This document shows positions 23,932 through 32,351 of a DNA stretch of 64,000 bases, piece by piece. How positions within the stretch are numbered: the first letter of the stretch is position 1; each line of letters begins with the position of its first letter. The translations under genes and the position numbers were made by a program. Below the pieces are notes generated by a model. It searched no databases and had not been told where the DNA came from. It was given only the letters and a program-made list of their open reading frames with translations. Source of the DNA: Rheinheimera baltica DSM 14885 (lineage in GTDB: Bacteria; Pseudomonadota; Gammaproteobacteria; Enterobacterales; Alteromonadaceae); the NCBI RefSeq assembly GCF_000425345.1, contig NZ_AUDG01000019.1:1-64000 (forward strand), read 5' to 3'.

Positions 23932-25638
23932 TTAGTCGATATAGCGTGCTTTTTTATTCGCTTTTAACATCGTCATATCAACCAGCACCAAGCCATCAAC
24001 GCAGTTAGCGAAATCAGGATCCGTGCCGAAGGCTAAAAACTTCACGCCGCCAGGTTCACATAACTCACTGTATTGTTTATACAGTGTGGGCACGCTAACG
24101 CCCATATTGGCCAGTAAATGTTTTAACTGGGTAAAATCGCCAAGGTAGTTATTGCCACAAAAGTGTTGTTGCAGCTCAGTGAGTACCGCCTGTGGTAGCT
24201 GATAAGGCTGTTTTGATACGGCGGCACAGCTTGGATCACTAAAGTACAAACTGTAAAAATACACCATCAAATCACGTGCTGCCTGCGGATAGCTATGTGA
24301 CAAACTCACGCCACCAAATAAATAGCGTATATCCGGGTTACGCTTTAAGTATGCGCCAATGCCATACCATAAGTATTCTAAGCTACGTTTACCCCAATAT
24401 CGGGGTTGAACAAAGCTGCGTCCAAGCTCTAGCCCCGCATCTAAATAAGGCTTCATACTGCTGTCGAATTGAAACAAAGATGCGGTATAAAGCCCTGTTA
24501 AACCGTGCTTTGCAATAATATTGCGGGTGTTAGCAAAACGGTAGGCGCCAACAATTTCCAGATCATCTTTATCCCATAAAATAAGCTGTTCATAGTAGCT
24601 GTCAAAGCGGTCGATATCACGGCGTAACCCACTGCCTTCGCCCACGGCTCTAAATGCAAATTCTCTCAGGCGGCCAATCTCCCTTAAAACAGGAGAGCTT
24701 TGCTGATGTTGATAAAGATAAATCTGTTTACCGTCGGCGGTTTCGCCCAGCAACTCGCAGTTCTCTACCGCTTTTTTAAGCACTATCCGTTCTTCCGGAT
24801 GAGCAATGGCACTTTGGGTAGTAAAAAGCGGCGGCTTATCTTTGGCCAGACGATACAAATGTTTTTTAAATAACTTAACTTTGGCCTGGGTTTCCAATGC
24901 TAAATTAGCAAAAGCGTCATAAGGGATTTGCTCGCCAATACGTATTTCGAGTTTTTTGCGCTGCTGCTTAAACATTTCCTGCACCAGCAACATGGTTGCC
25001 AGCGGCTTGTACAGCATAGAAGCGCCATAGAATAGTGCCGAATTTCGGCCATCAATAAATACGGGTAAAATGGGTGCTTTAGCATTGCTGGCAAAACGTA
25101 GGAAGCCGTTATGCCACTTACCGTCCCGAATGCCATCTGGGCGCAGCCTGGATACTTCGCCTGAAGGGAACAAGACTAATGCGCCTTCTGCGGCTAAATG
25201 CTGCTGAATATTATCCAGCGCACGCCGTTCAGTACCCCCCTGCATATTATTTACCGGTAGCAATAAGTTGTGCAGTGGCTTTAGCGCCATGAGTAGCTGA
25301 TTAGCAACAACTTTTACATCTGGCCGAATATCGCTTACCAGCTTTAGTAAGGCTAAGCCGTCCAGCGAACCTATTGGGTGATTGGCAATAATAACGATGC
25401 GGCCAGACGAGGGTATGCGTTCTATTTCGTTATCGCGTACGGCATAGCGAAAATTAAAGTAATCCAGTACCTGCTCAACAAATTCTAACCCTTGTAAATG
25501 CGGGTAGCGTTCAGCAAAGTGGATAAAATCCTGTTCATGCAACAACCGGCGCAAGGCACCTTTTACCGGCTTATAAAGCCAGGGCTTGCTGGTTAGCCCG
25601 GGAAGGTTTTGTGAAAGCACTTGTTCAACATTGATCAT
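23932..25638 (-). CDS. olsF: Bifunctional acyltransferase, OlsF-like (ornithine lipid synthesis)
   Basis: A 568-residue two-domain protein. The N-terminal part (about 1-270) is a PlsC/LPLAT-type O-acyltransferase: NHPIGSLDGLALLKLV has the H-x4-D catalytic motif, and FPSGEVSRLRP follows. The C-terminal part (about 310-560) is an OlsB/hemolysin-type GNAT N-acyltransferase (FAFRAVGEGSGLRRDIDRFDSYYEQLILWD and GRSFVQPRYWGKRSLEYLWYGIGAYL). This domain order and length match OlsF, which makes ornithine lipids from ornithine and two acyl chains. The ATG at 25638 follows GGAG; an ATG six codons earlier is possible. The neighbouring LpxH-like enzyme also acts on lipids. Confidence 0.8.
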   Translation of the reverse strand: MINVEQVLSQNLPGLTSKPWLYKPVKGALRRLLHEQDFIHFAERYPHLQGLEFVEQVLDYFNFRYAVRDNEIERIPSSGRIVIIANHPIGSLDGLALLKLVSDIRPDVKVVANQLLMALKPLHNLLLPVNNMQGGTERRALDNIQQHLAAEGALVLFPSGEVSRLRPDGIRDGKWHNGFLRFASNAKAPILPVFIDGRNSALFYGASMLYKPLATMLLVQEMFKQQRKKLEIRIGEQIPYDAFANLALETQAKVKLFKKHLYRLAKDKPPLFTTQSAIAHPEERIVLKKAVENCELLGETADGKQIYLYQHQQSSPVLREIGRLREFAFRAVGEGSGLRRDIDRFDSYYEQLILWDKDDLEIVGAYRFANTRNIIAKHGLTGLYTASLFQFDSSMKPYLDAGLELGRSFVQPRYWGKRSLEYLWYGIGAYLKRNPDIRYLFGGVSLSHSYPQAARDLMVYFYSLYFSDPSCAAVSKQPYQLPQAVLTELQQHFCGNNYLGDFTQLKHLLANMGVSVPTLYKQYSELCEPGGVKFLAFGTDPDFANCVDGLVLVDMTMLKANKKARYID

Positions 25639-25730
25639 ACTTAGCTCCGGTAGCACTGCAATAGGCTGCAGTCAGGCTAATGGTGTTGTATGACAGTCAG
25701 GTGTCTTTTTTATGGCAGTTTGTGGAAATT

Positions 25731-26516
25731 TCAGGCAGCCTTTTTACTGTTACCCGTTAGCGGAAGACCAGCAATTATCTCGGCTTGTTCTGTCCAATGA
25801 TACAACGCCAGACAGCCATCTAACTGTTCAACTAAGGCCGTGCAGCTGTCAATCCAGTCTCCATCATTACAATAGATAATACCCTGTTGTAGCCGAATTT
25901 CGGGGTGATGGATATGGCCGCATACCACGCCATCAAAACCCCCACGTTTGGCTTTGGCGATAGCCGCATCGCGATAACGGGCAATAGCATTTTGTGCGCC
26001 AGGGACTTTACTTTTAATGTAAGCGGCAAGACTAAAATAACTGCCACCGGTAAGACGACGCAGCCGATTATACCAACGGTTTAAAAATAGCAGCAAATCG
26101 TAGAGATTATCGCCAAGCCAGGCTTGGGCGCGGCCAAAATTCACCTCTTTGTCAAATTCATCACCATGAAGTAGTAGCAATTTTTTGCCTTGTGCTGTGG
26201 TATGGCTACCACGTAGTGCAATATGAATATTGCCAAAGCGTTTCCCGGCGTAAAGCCGCATTGCTTCATCATGGTTACCAGGGATATACACGATTTTGAC
26301 GCCTTGTTCGGCTTTATCCAGCAAACAACGCACAATTTTATTCTGGCTTAATGTCCAATGAACTTGTTTACGCATAGCCCAGAGATCCACGATATCGCCC
26401 AGCAGGTAAATGGTATCGGCCTTAGCTTGCTCAAGAAAGTTAAGCAGATAATCAGCCTGGCAGTCTTTACAGCCCAGATGTACGTCAGATAAAAAGATAG
26501 TGCGGCAGTTCAGCAT
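25731..26516 (-). CDS. LpxH-like calcineurin-type metallophosphoesterase
   Basis: A 261-residue metallophosphoesterase with all metal-binding motifs: SDVHLG, LGDIVDLW, PGNHDE, HGDEFD and CGHIHHPEI. This motif set and length match the UDP-2,3-diacylglucosamine pyrophosphatase (LpxH) superfamily, which makes lipid X in lipid A synthesis, but this belongs to the more divergent relatives rather than canonical LpxH, so the substrate is uncertain. It lies about 90 bp upstream of the OlsF-like gene on the same strand. Confidence 0.8.
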   Translation of the reverse strand: MLNCRTIFLSDVHLGCKDCQADYLLNFLEQAKADTIYLLGDIVDLWAMRKQVHWTLSQNKIVRCLLDKAEQGVKIVYIPGNHDEAMRLYAGKRFGNIHIALRGSHTTAQGKKLLLLHGDEFDKEVNFGRAQAWLGDNLYDLLLFLNRWYNRLRRLTGGSYFSLAAYIKSKVPGAQNAIARYRDAAIAKAKRGGFDGVVCGHIHHPEIRLQQGIIYCNDGDWIDSCTALVEQLDGCLALYHWTEQAEIIAGLPLTGNSKKAA

Positions 26517-26604
26517 CAGTCTGTACCATGTTATCTTTGAACCGTTCCAGCATTACTGTTGGCTGTGTCAACGGTATGACGCATTTTTGACGTTTTGGTG
26601 ACCT

Positions 26605-27525
26605 ATGAGCCTTGCCCTGATCATCCCTGATCGTAAATTAGATGACTTACGCCTGCGTTTGGCGAATTTGCTATCCGATACCCACATTGAAATCTGGCCC
26701 CAAATCGCTGAGCCTGACACGGTTGATTTTGCCGTCGTGTGGAAGCAGCCACATGGCAGCCTGGCCTGCATGAAAAACCTAAAAGCTATTCAATGTTTTG
26801 GTGCGGGCGTTGATGCTATCTTGTCAGATCCCGAGTTGCCAGCCTTGCCCATAGCCCGCATTGTAGATCCAACGCTAACCGACACCATGGTGCGTTACCT
26901 GGATGGGGTGGTAAATTACTATCGGCTAAGGTTGGATCAGTTTAGTGCTCAGCAGTTGCAACGAGTTTGGAAAGCGAAAAGTCCCAGAAAATTTAGCACT
27001 ATTTGTGTGTTAGGGCTGGGTGAATTAGGTGCTGCCGTCGCACAGCATTTTGTTCAACTGGGTTATAGCGTTCATGGGTGGTCTCGAGGCCGCAAAGCGC
27101 TAGACAACATTGTCTGCCATTTTGGTGATGATGGCTTAGCTGCTGCAGTGGCAACCGCCGATATTGTAATTTGTTTACTGCCATTAACGCCTGCTACAGA
27201 AAACCGGATAAATACAGCGTTTTTTCAACAGCTCAAAGAGGGTGCGGTATTTATTAATGTGGCACGCGGCGCCATAGTCGATGATGACGCCTTGCTGGAG
27301 GCGCTGGATAGTGGCCAGTTACAAGCAGCTTGTCTTGATGTCTTTCGGCAAGAACCGTTGCCCAAGCATCATCCGTTTTGGCAGCATGCTGGCATTATGA
27401 TCACACCACACGTTTCTGCCGTGACAAACGTGAATACGGCGGTGGCACAGATTGCTGAAAACTATCGGCGTAGTATGCGCGGCGAAATGATGCTGAATCT
27501 GGTAGATATTAAGCGGGGCTATTAA
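26605..27525 (+). CDS. ghrA: Glyoxylate/hydroxypyruvate reductase A
   Basis: A 306-residue D-2-hydroxyacid dehydrogenase that reduces glyoxylate or hydroxypyruvate with NAD(P)H. Features: the substrate-side KAIQCFGAGVDAI, the NAD(P)-binding turn CVLGLGELGAAVAQHF, the catalytic Arg in FINVARGAIVDDDAL, and Glu and His in QEPLPKHHPFW and ITPHVSAVT. Length matches E. coli GhrA. It is divergent from the LpxH-like gene and is followed one base later by a GNAT gene. Confidence 0.88.
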   Translation: MSLALIIPDRKLDDLRLRLANLLSDTHIEIWPQIAEPDTVDFAVVWKQPHGSLACMKNLKAIQCFGAGVDAILSDPELPALPIARIVDPTLTDTMVRYLDGVVNYYRLRLDQFSAQQLQRVWKAKSPRKFSTICVLGLGELGAAVAQHFVQLGYSVHGWSRGRKALDNIVCHFGDDGLAAAVATADIVICLLPLTPATENRINTAFFQQLKEGAVFINVARGAIVDDDALLEALDSGQLQAACLDVFRQEPLPKHHPFWQHAGIMITPHVSAVTNVNTAVAQIAENYRRSMRGEMMLNLVDIKRGY

Positions 27526-27526
27526 T

Positions 27527-28117
27527 ATGTCGACAAACGATACAATCGAAATTACCACCTGGTTTTTGCAGTTTGATGCAGATATCCCCTCACACGTGGC
27601 GTGGCCTGACAAGGTGCAGTTGGTAGAGGCAGAAATAGCTAGCCCAGAATTAAATCAATTTATGTTTCGCACCGTTGGCGGGCCTTGGCGTTGGTTTAGT
27701 CGGCTAAGCTGGACTTATCAGCAATGGCTGCAGTATTTAACACAACAACAAGTACGTACCTGGCTGTTGTGGGTAAAAGGTACCCCAGCGGGGTATGTTG
27801 AATTGCTAAAGCATGACGATGGCAGTGTTGAAATTAAATTTTTTGGTTTGTTGCCTCAGTTTATCGGGCAAGGATTAGGCCAGCCTTTAGCACAGGCCGC
27901 CGTGATGCTTGCGGCACAATGGCAGGCAACAAAAATATGGCTGCATACCTGTTCTGCGGATCATCCTTCTGCGTTAAAAAATTATCAACGAGCAGGGTTT
28001 ACTTTGACCCATAGTGAAACAACGCAAGAGGCATTACCGCAGTTAACTGATGGCCGCGTGCTTGCGGCAGATTTTGTTTATTCAGCTTTGGCGTATTATG
28101 CTGAAAATGCTGGTTAA
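27527..28117 (+). CDS. GNAT-family N-acetyltransferase
   Basis: A 196-residue GNAT protein with the acetyl-CoA-binding motif LLPQFIGQGLGQPLAQAAVMLA (R/Q-x-x-G-x-G/A type), a beta-strand IWLHTCSADHPSALKNYQRAGF near the end and an N-terminal aromatic-rich region (WRWFSRLSWTYQQWLQYL). Substrate unknown. It begins one base after the ghrA stop, so it is in the same operon. Confidence 0.85.
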   Translation: MSTNDTIEITTWFLQFDADIPSHVAWPDKVQLVEAEIASPELNQFMFRTVGGPWRWFSRLSWTYQQWLQYLTQQQVRTWLLWVKGTPAGYVELLKHDDGSVEIKFFGLLPQFIGQGLGQPLAQAAVMLAAQWQATKIWLHTCSADHPSALKNYQRAGFTLTHSETTQEALPQLTDGRVLAADFVYSALAYYAENAG

Positions 28118-28128
28118 ATATACAGTTA

Positions 28129-28157
28129 TTGTAACTTTATTACAATTTAACTACACT
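28129..28157 (+). promoter_or_regulatory. Promoter for a small membrane protein gene
   Basis: -35 TTGTAA (28129-28134) and -10 TACACT (28152-28157) are separated by 17 bp. They lie in the gap after the GNAT gene, about 70 bp upstream of a 38-codon frame with a good ribosome binding site. Confidence 0.55.
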
Positions 28158-28226
28158 CTGTACCGGCTTAAGATAATTTAAGCCAAGCTACTAAATAAAA
28201 TAATAAAATGTGTTTTGAGGTTTATT

Positions 28227-28343
28227 ATGAGTAAAGCGTCCAATCGTGGTTTTGGCTTTACCGCAATCGCTGTTGTTGTATGTTTAATGGCGTTATCGGC
28301 ATTTTTAACCAAAGCCGAAGCTGTCTGCCTTTTGTGTGGATAG
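28227..28343 (+). CDS. Small single-helix membrane protein of unknown function
   Basis: A 38-residue frame: MSKASNRGFG, a hydrophobic helix (FTAIAVVVCLMALSAFL), then TKAEAVCLLCG. A GAGG ribosome binding site is 7 bp upstream of the ATG, and a promoter-like pair lies about 70 bp further upstream. The protein has one helix and ends in a CxxC pair, a possible metal or redox site. It is bounded downstream by a hairpin at 28381-28418. No family recognised. Confidence 0.6.
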   Translation: MSKASNRGFGFTAIAVVVCLMALSAFLTKAEAVCLLCG

Positions 28344-28380
28344 CAGGAACCGAATCTGGTCAAATGGATTGACCTAAATT

Positions 28381-28418
28381 CAAGGGGTCTTTACTGTGAA
28401 CGCGGTACCGGCCCCTTG
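28381..28418. terminator. Hairpin between convergent genes
   Basis: CAAGGGG (28381-28387) pairs with CCCCTTG (28412-28418); a short TTTT follows at 28422-28425. It lies between the small membrane protein gene and the convergent smrA and may end either transcript. The loop is long (24 bases), so confidence is modest. Confidence 0.4.
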
Positions 28419-28431
28419 ATGTTTTAAGTGA

Positions 28432-29010
28432 CTAGCGTTTGCTATGTCGTTCCCGATTCTCTCTTTTTTGTTCAGAATTTTTCTGTAAAAGTACATAAAT
28501 AGCTGAATAACCGCCATGTTGTTTTTGCGCCGTATTACACGCTAAAACGATCGGTATTTGAGGTAGCCATTTAAACACGTAGCTACGTAAAATAGCTGGA
28601 TGAGGCTTACTGTTTCGTCCCATACCGTGATGAATTAATAAGGTACGAATACCGCGTCTGTGGCAGTCTTCAATGAAGAAAAAGAGTTCACGACGTGCAT
28701 CGGCCAGTGTTTTGCCAAGCAAGTTTAGCGTAGCATCCAGCTGATATTTTCCTAAGCGCAGATTGCGATAAACGCCATCCTGAACCCCATCTTTCTTGTA
28801 GGTAAACGGCTCATCGGGTTTGACTAAGTCAACATATTCCATGCTGAGATAGTTAGCGTCGTATTCCATCTCCTGTTCTGCTGCTTTACGTCTGGCTTGT
28901 TGAGCCAAGGTTGGACTGAATTCACCTGGCTCCAGCAATACCTCATCTTGTGACAGAGGTTTAACACCAGACATCTCTTGCAGAAACATGTCTATGTCAT
29001 CGTTTTGCAT
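28432..29010 (-). CDS. smrA: Smr-domain endonuclease SmrA
   Basis: A 192-residue Smr-domain protein. The N-terminus is a helical charged region; the Smr domain (about 90-180) has the start motif LDATLNLLGKTLADAR, the core IHHGMGRNSKPHPAIL and HGGYSAIYVLLQ. Smr proteins have nicking or RNA endonuclease activity. The N-terminal DDIDMFLQEMSGVKPL matches gammaproteobacterial SmrA. Convergent with the small gene on the plus strand. Confidence 0.88.
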   Translation of the reverse strand: MQNDDIDMFLQEMSGVKPLSQDEVLLEPGEFSPTLAQQARRKAAEQEMEYDANYLSMEYVDLVKPDEPFTYKKDGVQDGVYRNLRLGKYQLDATLNLLGKTLADARRELFFFIEDCHRRGIRTLLIHHGMGRNSKPHPAILRSYVFKWLPQIPIVLACNTAQKQHGGYSAIYVLLQKNSEQKRENRERHSKR

Positions 29011-29083
29011 TCTGGATACTCTTATCTTAGCGGGTCAATAATTATAACCCGCTTAAAGACGAGACAAAAGAAGTAAGCCGCTG

Positions 29084-29371
29084 TTACTCCGCTTCAGTCG
29101 TCAACGAACGAGCCGGAATAGCCGACTGCTGACTTGCTTTTTCCGCTCGTCGGGCTTTTGCGAAGTGTAATAAGTAATAAGCATTAATTAATAATACTAA
29201 TAAATTAGAAATCACACCTTGTGGAATAGCGATATGGCTGTAATAAACAAAGAGCAGGCTGCATCCTACTAAAGTGGCGAGGCGTAGCCAAAAAACGTCT
29301 TTAATAAAAAACGCACCAATACAGATTGTTAAACCAATCCAGCTAATAATGTCGAACACGATATGTTCCAT
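29084..29371 (-). CDS. Small inner-membrane protein
   Basis: A 95-residue membrane protein with about three hydrophobic helices (DIISWIGLTICIGAFFI; LRLATLVGCSLLFVYYS; SNLLVLLINAYYLLHF) and a basic, polar tail. It resembles YgjV- or CBU_0592-type small membrane proteins, but this is only a pattern match. The start at 29371 (MEHIVFD) is chosen because a GGAA site precedes it; a frame extending to 29440 adds 23 residues that lack a clear site. Confidence 0.6.
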   Translation of the reverse strand: MEHIVFDIISWIGLTICIGAFFIKDVFWLRLATLVGCSLLFVYYSHIAIPQGVISNLLVLLINAYYLLHFAKARRAEKASQQSAIPARSLTTEAE

Positions 29372-29553
29372 GGTGCGTTTCCAATTGCTTGTCTGACCAA
29401 AATTTGTGCGCATTATGCTGATCTGAATTAGCTTGCTCAACTGAGTAATTTTACCGCATTCAGATTAGTTAAATTGATGCATTAAATCAAAGCTTGCGCT
29501 GCTGGTTAAAAAGTGTTCTACACTTAGTTGGAGCTAAACATGGAGGGTAGATT

Positions 29554-29960
29554 ATGTTGCCTGGAAAAGTGTACGAAGTGTTACCTTATGCATATGTCGG
29601 ATTAGGCTTGGCACTCTGTTGATGTTCGATTCTTGGCTGGCTATATTGCCAGGACTTTATATCGCAGCCGCAGGTGCAGTGATTTGGATATTACGCTCTA
29701 ATAATCGTCGTTCAGATGTAAAAAACGCTAATGAGAAATACGGCGGAGTACTGCCTTTCTGGCTTTATGAAATGCTACCATTTAGCTATTGCTCGGCTGC
29801 ACTGTTACTATTTGTTAGTAGCGAAAATACATACGCTTATCCATTTGCTATGTTGATGCTAGTAATTGGAATGCACGTGTGGATGCTTCGTGTAAGTTCT
29901 CGCAAACATCAGCGGCCTGTTTTGGTAAAAAGATACAGACCACTGCATCATCGGATCTAA
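29554..29960 (+). pseudogene. Small membrane protein gene with probable frameshift
   Basis: An ATG at 29554 preceded by GGAGGG (29542-29547) encodes 22 residues (MLPGKVYEVLPYAYVGLGLAL, then C) and stops with TGA at 29620. The next frame starts at 29622 and overlaps that stop (TGATG); it runs to 29960 (FDSWLAILPGLYIAAAGAVIWIL..., about 112 residues). The two parts look like one membrane protein, with a -1-type break at CTCT (29614-29617). Deleting one CT would join them as ...LGLALLMFDSWLAIL. Alternatives are translational coupling of two products or a sequencing error. Confidence 0.6.
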
Positions 29961-29961
29961 A

Positions 29962-31293
29962 TTATTTTCTCAGATCAATTTGACTATTGGCTATCGTCGT
30001 TATTGTCGTTAGCCAAACTTGTAGATTTTGCTGCAGCTTAGCTGGGTCGATTTTATCCAGAGTGTCATTTGGTGTGTGATGATAGTCGAAGTAATCTGTG
30101 CCATCCTGTTGCAGGCTAACAACTGGCACGCCTTGGGCTTTGAGAACAGAAATGTCTGGTCCACCGGAAGCGGTGTTATCACCCATTGTTACTCCAAAAG
30201 GTGCCAGCTTTTCTTGTAGTTTTCGACCAAATGCTAAGGACTTTTCACCAAAACCGGTATCTAGCCGCCAGATAAGCCCAGCGCCAAAATCTGATTCAGA
30301 AGCAAATACATGGTTAGATAAGTTGGCAGCATGCTTGGCGGCATAGGCGCGGGCACCTATTAAGCCACCTTCTTCGTTACCAAATAACACAACACGCACG
30401 GTGCGCTCTGGGCGCGCTTGTTGTTTCAATAGGGCAGCAGTGGCCATAACTATGCCGACACCAGCACCGTCATCCAGCGCGCCGGTACCTTCATCCCATG
30501 AGTCAAGGTGAGCACCAATTAATACGATTTCTTCCGGGTACTTACTACCAGTAATCTCGGCAATCACATTATAGCTGGTGACGGTACCGGGCAATTTGTT
30601 TTGCATGTTAAGTTGCAAGCTAATCTCTGGTTTAAGTTTCAGCATTTTAGCCAGTTGCAACGCGTCAGGTACTGATATAGCAGCTGCCGGGATACGTTCT
30701 ACTTCATCACTGTAGCGCATCATTCCGGTATGGGCAAAACGATTAATGCTGGTTCCAACCGAGCGAATAACAATAGCTTTAGCACCAAGTTTGGCTGCTT
30801 CAATGGCACCTGTTGCGCGAGCACCGACGACAGCACCATAAAAACTGCCGAGCTTATCTTTGCCCATGCCTTTGTTAATAAATACAATTTTGTTTTTAAC
30901 TTGGGCCGGTGCTGCGGCTTTCAGTTGTTCCAGACTGTCAAACATGACAACTTGCGCGTTAATGCCATCAACTGGAGTGGCAATGGAGCCTCCAAGCGCA
31001 GTGACGACCAAACTTTGTTTGAACGGCGCGCTGACAGTTAAACTTGCCTGACCACGCTCCCAGTATTGCATGTTGAACGGTTCGGTCCAGACTTTGTCAT
31101 ACCCCAACTGGTTAAATTTTTGCTCAGCCCAGGCGACGGCACGTGCATCTGCTTCGCTGCCAGCAAGACGCTGGCCCACTTCTACCGTGAGTGATTCTGT
31201 TAGTTGATAGGCCAGATTGTGGTCCAATATCAGGTCATTTGCCGCGACATTTAGGCTCAGTGCCGCTGTAAGAGTAGTTAGCCAGCATTTCAT
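29962..31293 (-). CDS. M28-family metallopeptidase
   Basis: A 443-residue exported aminopeptidase- or carboxypeptidase-like enzyme. It has a short signal peptide (MKCWLTTLTAALSLNVAA), a PA domain (about 130-230), then the M28 domain with zinc ligands in IGAHLDSW, ALDDGAG, GNEEGG, ASESDFG and DYHHTPND. All residues expected for the di-zinc site are present. This architecture matches carboxypeptidase Q-like bacterial peptidases. Convergent with the frameshifted small gene. A second M28 peptidase is at 54470-55387. Confidence 0.9.
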   Translation of the reverse strand: MKCWLTTLTAALSLNVAANDLILDHNLAYQLTESLTVEVGQRLAGSEADARAVAWAEQKFNQLGYDKVWTEPFNMQYWERGQASLTVSAPFKQSLVVTALGGSIATPVDGINAQVVMFDSLEQLKAAAPAQVKNKIVFINKGMGKDKLGSFYGAVVGARATGAIEAAKLGAKAIVIRSVGTSINRFAHTGMMRYSDEVERIPAAAISVPDALQLAKMLKLKPEISLQLNMQNKLPGTVTSYNVIAEITGSKYPEEIVLIGAHLDSWDEGTGALDDGAGVGIVMATAALLKQQARPERTVRVVLFGNEEGGLIGARAYAAKHAANLSNHVFASESDFGAGLIWRLDTGFGEKSLAFGRKLQEKLAPFGVTMGDNTASGGPDISVLKAQGVPVVSLQQDGTDYFDYHHTPNDTLDKIDPAKLQQNLQVWLTTITTIANSQIDLRK

Positions 31294-31464
31294 CTTTTTA
31301 CTGTGTCCCGTTATTGCTAAATTAGTTATGACTTTAACACCTTTTTACTTTGGTTCTACAATAACAACCGGTAGAAGTGTGTATTTGTCCGATGGAATGA
31401 ATTCAGTCATTAAGGATACGTGTATGGCAGTAAGGCCGCTCAGTGTGCAGGTCGTTAAAACGTT

Positions 31465-31484
31465 ATTCTTTGTTAAATAAGAAT
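31465..31484. promoter_or_regulatory. Inverted repeat upstream of the ArsR-type gene
   Basis: ATTCTT (31465-31470) and AAGAAT (31479-31484), separated by 8 bp, just upstream of the -35 box of the ArsR-type gene. ArsR-family sensors bind such AT-rich dyads; autoregulation is inference. The rest of the 257-bp gap (31294-31550) shows nothing else I can support. Confidence 0.4.
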
Positions 31485-31491
31485 GATTATA

Positions 31492-31520
31492 TTGTCGATT
31501 TGTCCTTAAATCGGTAAGAT
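31492..31520 (+). promoter_or_regulatory. Promoter of the ArsR-type gene
   Basis: -35 TTGTCG (31492-31497), 17 bp, -10 TAAGAT (31515-31520), 30 bp before the ATG at 31551. Moderate match to consensus. Confidence 0.45.
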
Positions 31521-31550
31521 TAGGCATCACGAAAGACAGAGTCAGGCGTA

Positions 31551-31856
31551 ATGAATTTACAAGATATGCTGGAAAACTCGGCAAAAGCCGTGAAGTTGCT
31601 TAAAGCGGTGTCGAATGAGCGACGTTTACTTATTCTTTGTCACTTATTAGAAGGTGAGTTGTCAGTAGGTGAAATGAATCAAAAGCTTGAATTGAGTCAG
31701 TCTGCTTTGTCGCAACATTTGGCGTTATTACGCAAGCATAAGTTGGTTAAAACGCGTAAGGCAGCACAAACGGTATATTACAGCCTGCAGAGTAAAGAAG
31801 CAGAAGAGTTGATTGCCTTGCTGCACAAGTTGTATTGCTCAGATCCGATAAACTAA
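31551..31856 (+). CDS. ArsR-family regulator, BigR/SqrR-like
   Basis: A 101-residue winged-helix regulator (KAVSNERRLLILCHLLEGELSVGEMNQKLELSQSALSQHLALLRKHKLV, about residues 18-66). Two cysteines at 30 and 96 sit where sulfide-sensing BigR/SqrR/YgaV proteins carry their redox pair, suggesting repression relieved by persulfide. No sulfide-detoxification gene is next to it; target genes are not visible. It has its own promoter and shares a terminator with rpsT. Confidence 0.88.
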   Translation: MNLQDMLENSAKAVKLLKAVSNERRLLILCHLLEGELSVGEMNQKLELSQSALSQHLALLRKHKLVKTRKAAQTVYYSLQSKEAEELIALLHKLYCSDPIN

Positions 31857-31863
31857 CAACAAC

Positions 31864-31891
31864 AAAAAAGCCGGCGTAAGCCGGCTTTTTT
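31864..31891. terminator. Bidirectional terminator between arsR-type gene and rpsT
   Basis: Perfect stem AAAAAAGCCGGC (31864-31875) / GCCGGCTTTTTT (31880-31891) with loop GTAA. The A/T arms give a T-run on either strand. Confidence 0.9.
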
Positions 31892-31906
31892 GTTGTAACT
31901 GGTGTC

Positions 31907-32176
31907 TTAAGCTGCGCTTAATGCTTTAACATGTGCATTTAAACGAGCTTTATGACGTGCTGCTTTGTTCTTGTGGATCAGACCTTTAGAGGCCATACGA
32001 TCCAGAACAGGCACCATTTTCTTGAATGCTTCAGTTGAAGCAGTTACGTCAGCAGTTAATACCGCCGCGTAGGTTTTCTTAATGAAAGTACGCATCATTG
32101 AACGTTGACTAGCGTTTTGCTGACGACGTTTTTCTGATTGAATTGCGCGCTTCTTAGCAGACTTAATGTTAGCCAA
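31907..32176 (-). CDS. rpsT: 30S ribosomal protein S20
   Basis: An 89-residue, Lys/Ala/Arg-rich protein starting [26 protein letters not shown], the canonical S20 start, with the usual C-terminal [16 protein letters not shown]20 binds 16S rRNA at the base of the body. It is divergent from murJ, as in many gammaproteobacteria. Confidence 0.98.
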   Translation of the reverse strand: MANIKSAKKRAIQSEKRRQQNASQRSMMRTFIKKTYAAVLTADVTASTEAFKKMVPVLDRMASKGLIHKNKAARHKARLNAHVKALSAA

Positions 32177-32221
32177 GGTAACACTCCTAAAAAACTAAAC
32201 CGGACCCATCAAAGGCCGCAT

Positions 32222-32250
32222 AATATGCCTATTTAATGGCCCGTTGTCAA
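32222..32250 (-). promoter_or_regulatory. Promoter of rpsT
   Basis: On the minus strand, a perfect -35 TTGACA (32250-32245) is followed after 17 bp by CATATT (32227-32222), or after 19 bp by TATTAT (32225-32220). It lies about 45 bp upstream of the rpsT start. Confidence 0.6.
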
Positions 32251-32351
32251 ATGCTTTAACGGTAAAGTTACAGATTTTAATCTGTGAACCTACTGGTAAT
32301 CAGTTGTCATAACAAGGCAAAATAGCGACTTCATTATATAAGGACATATCA

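Noticed and set aside
31424-31480. 18-codon frame with an AAGGATA-like site before an ATG
   Set aside because: Very short, no hydrophobic or conserved pattern, and it overlaps the dyad upstream of the ArsR-type gene; insufficient evidence.
31345-31584. 79-residue minus-strand frame
   Set aside because: It runs antisense through the promoter and start of the ArsR-type gene, has no ribosome binding site and no recognisable composition; judged a chance frame.
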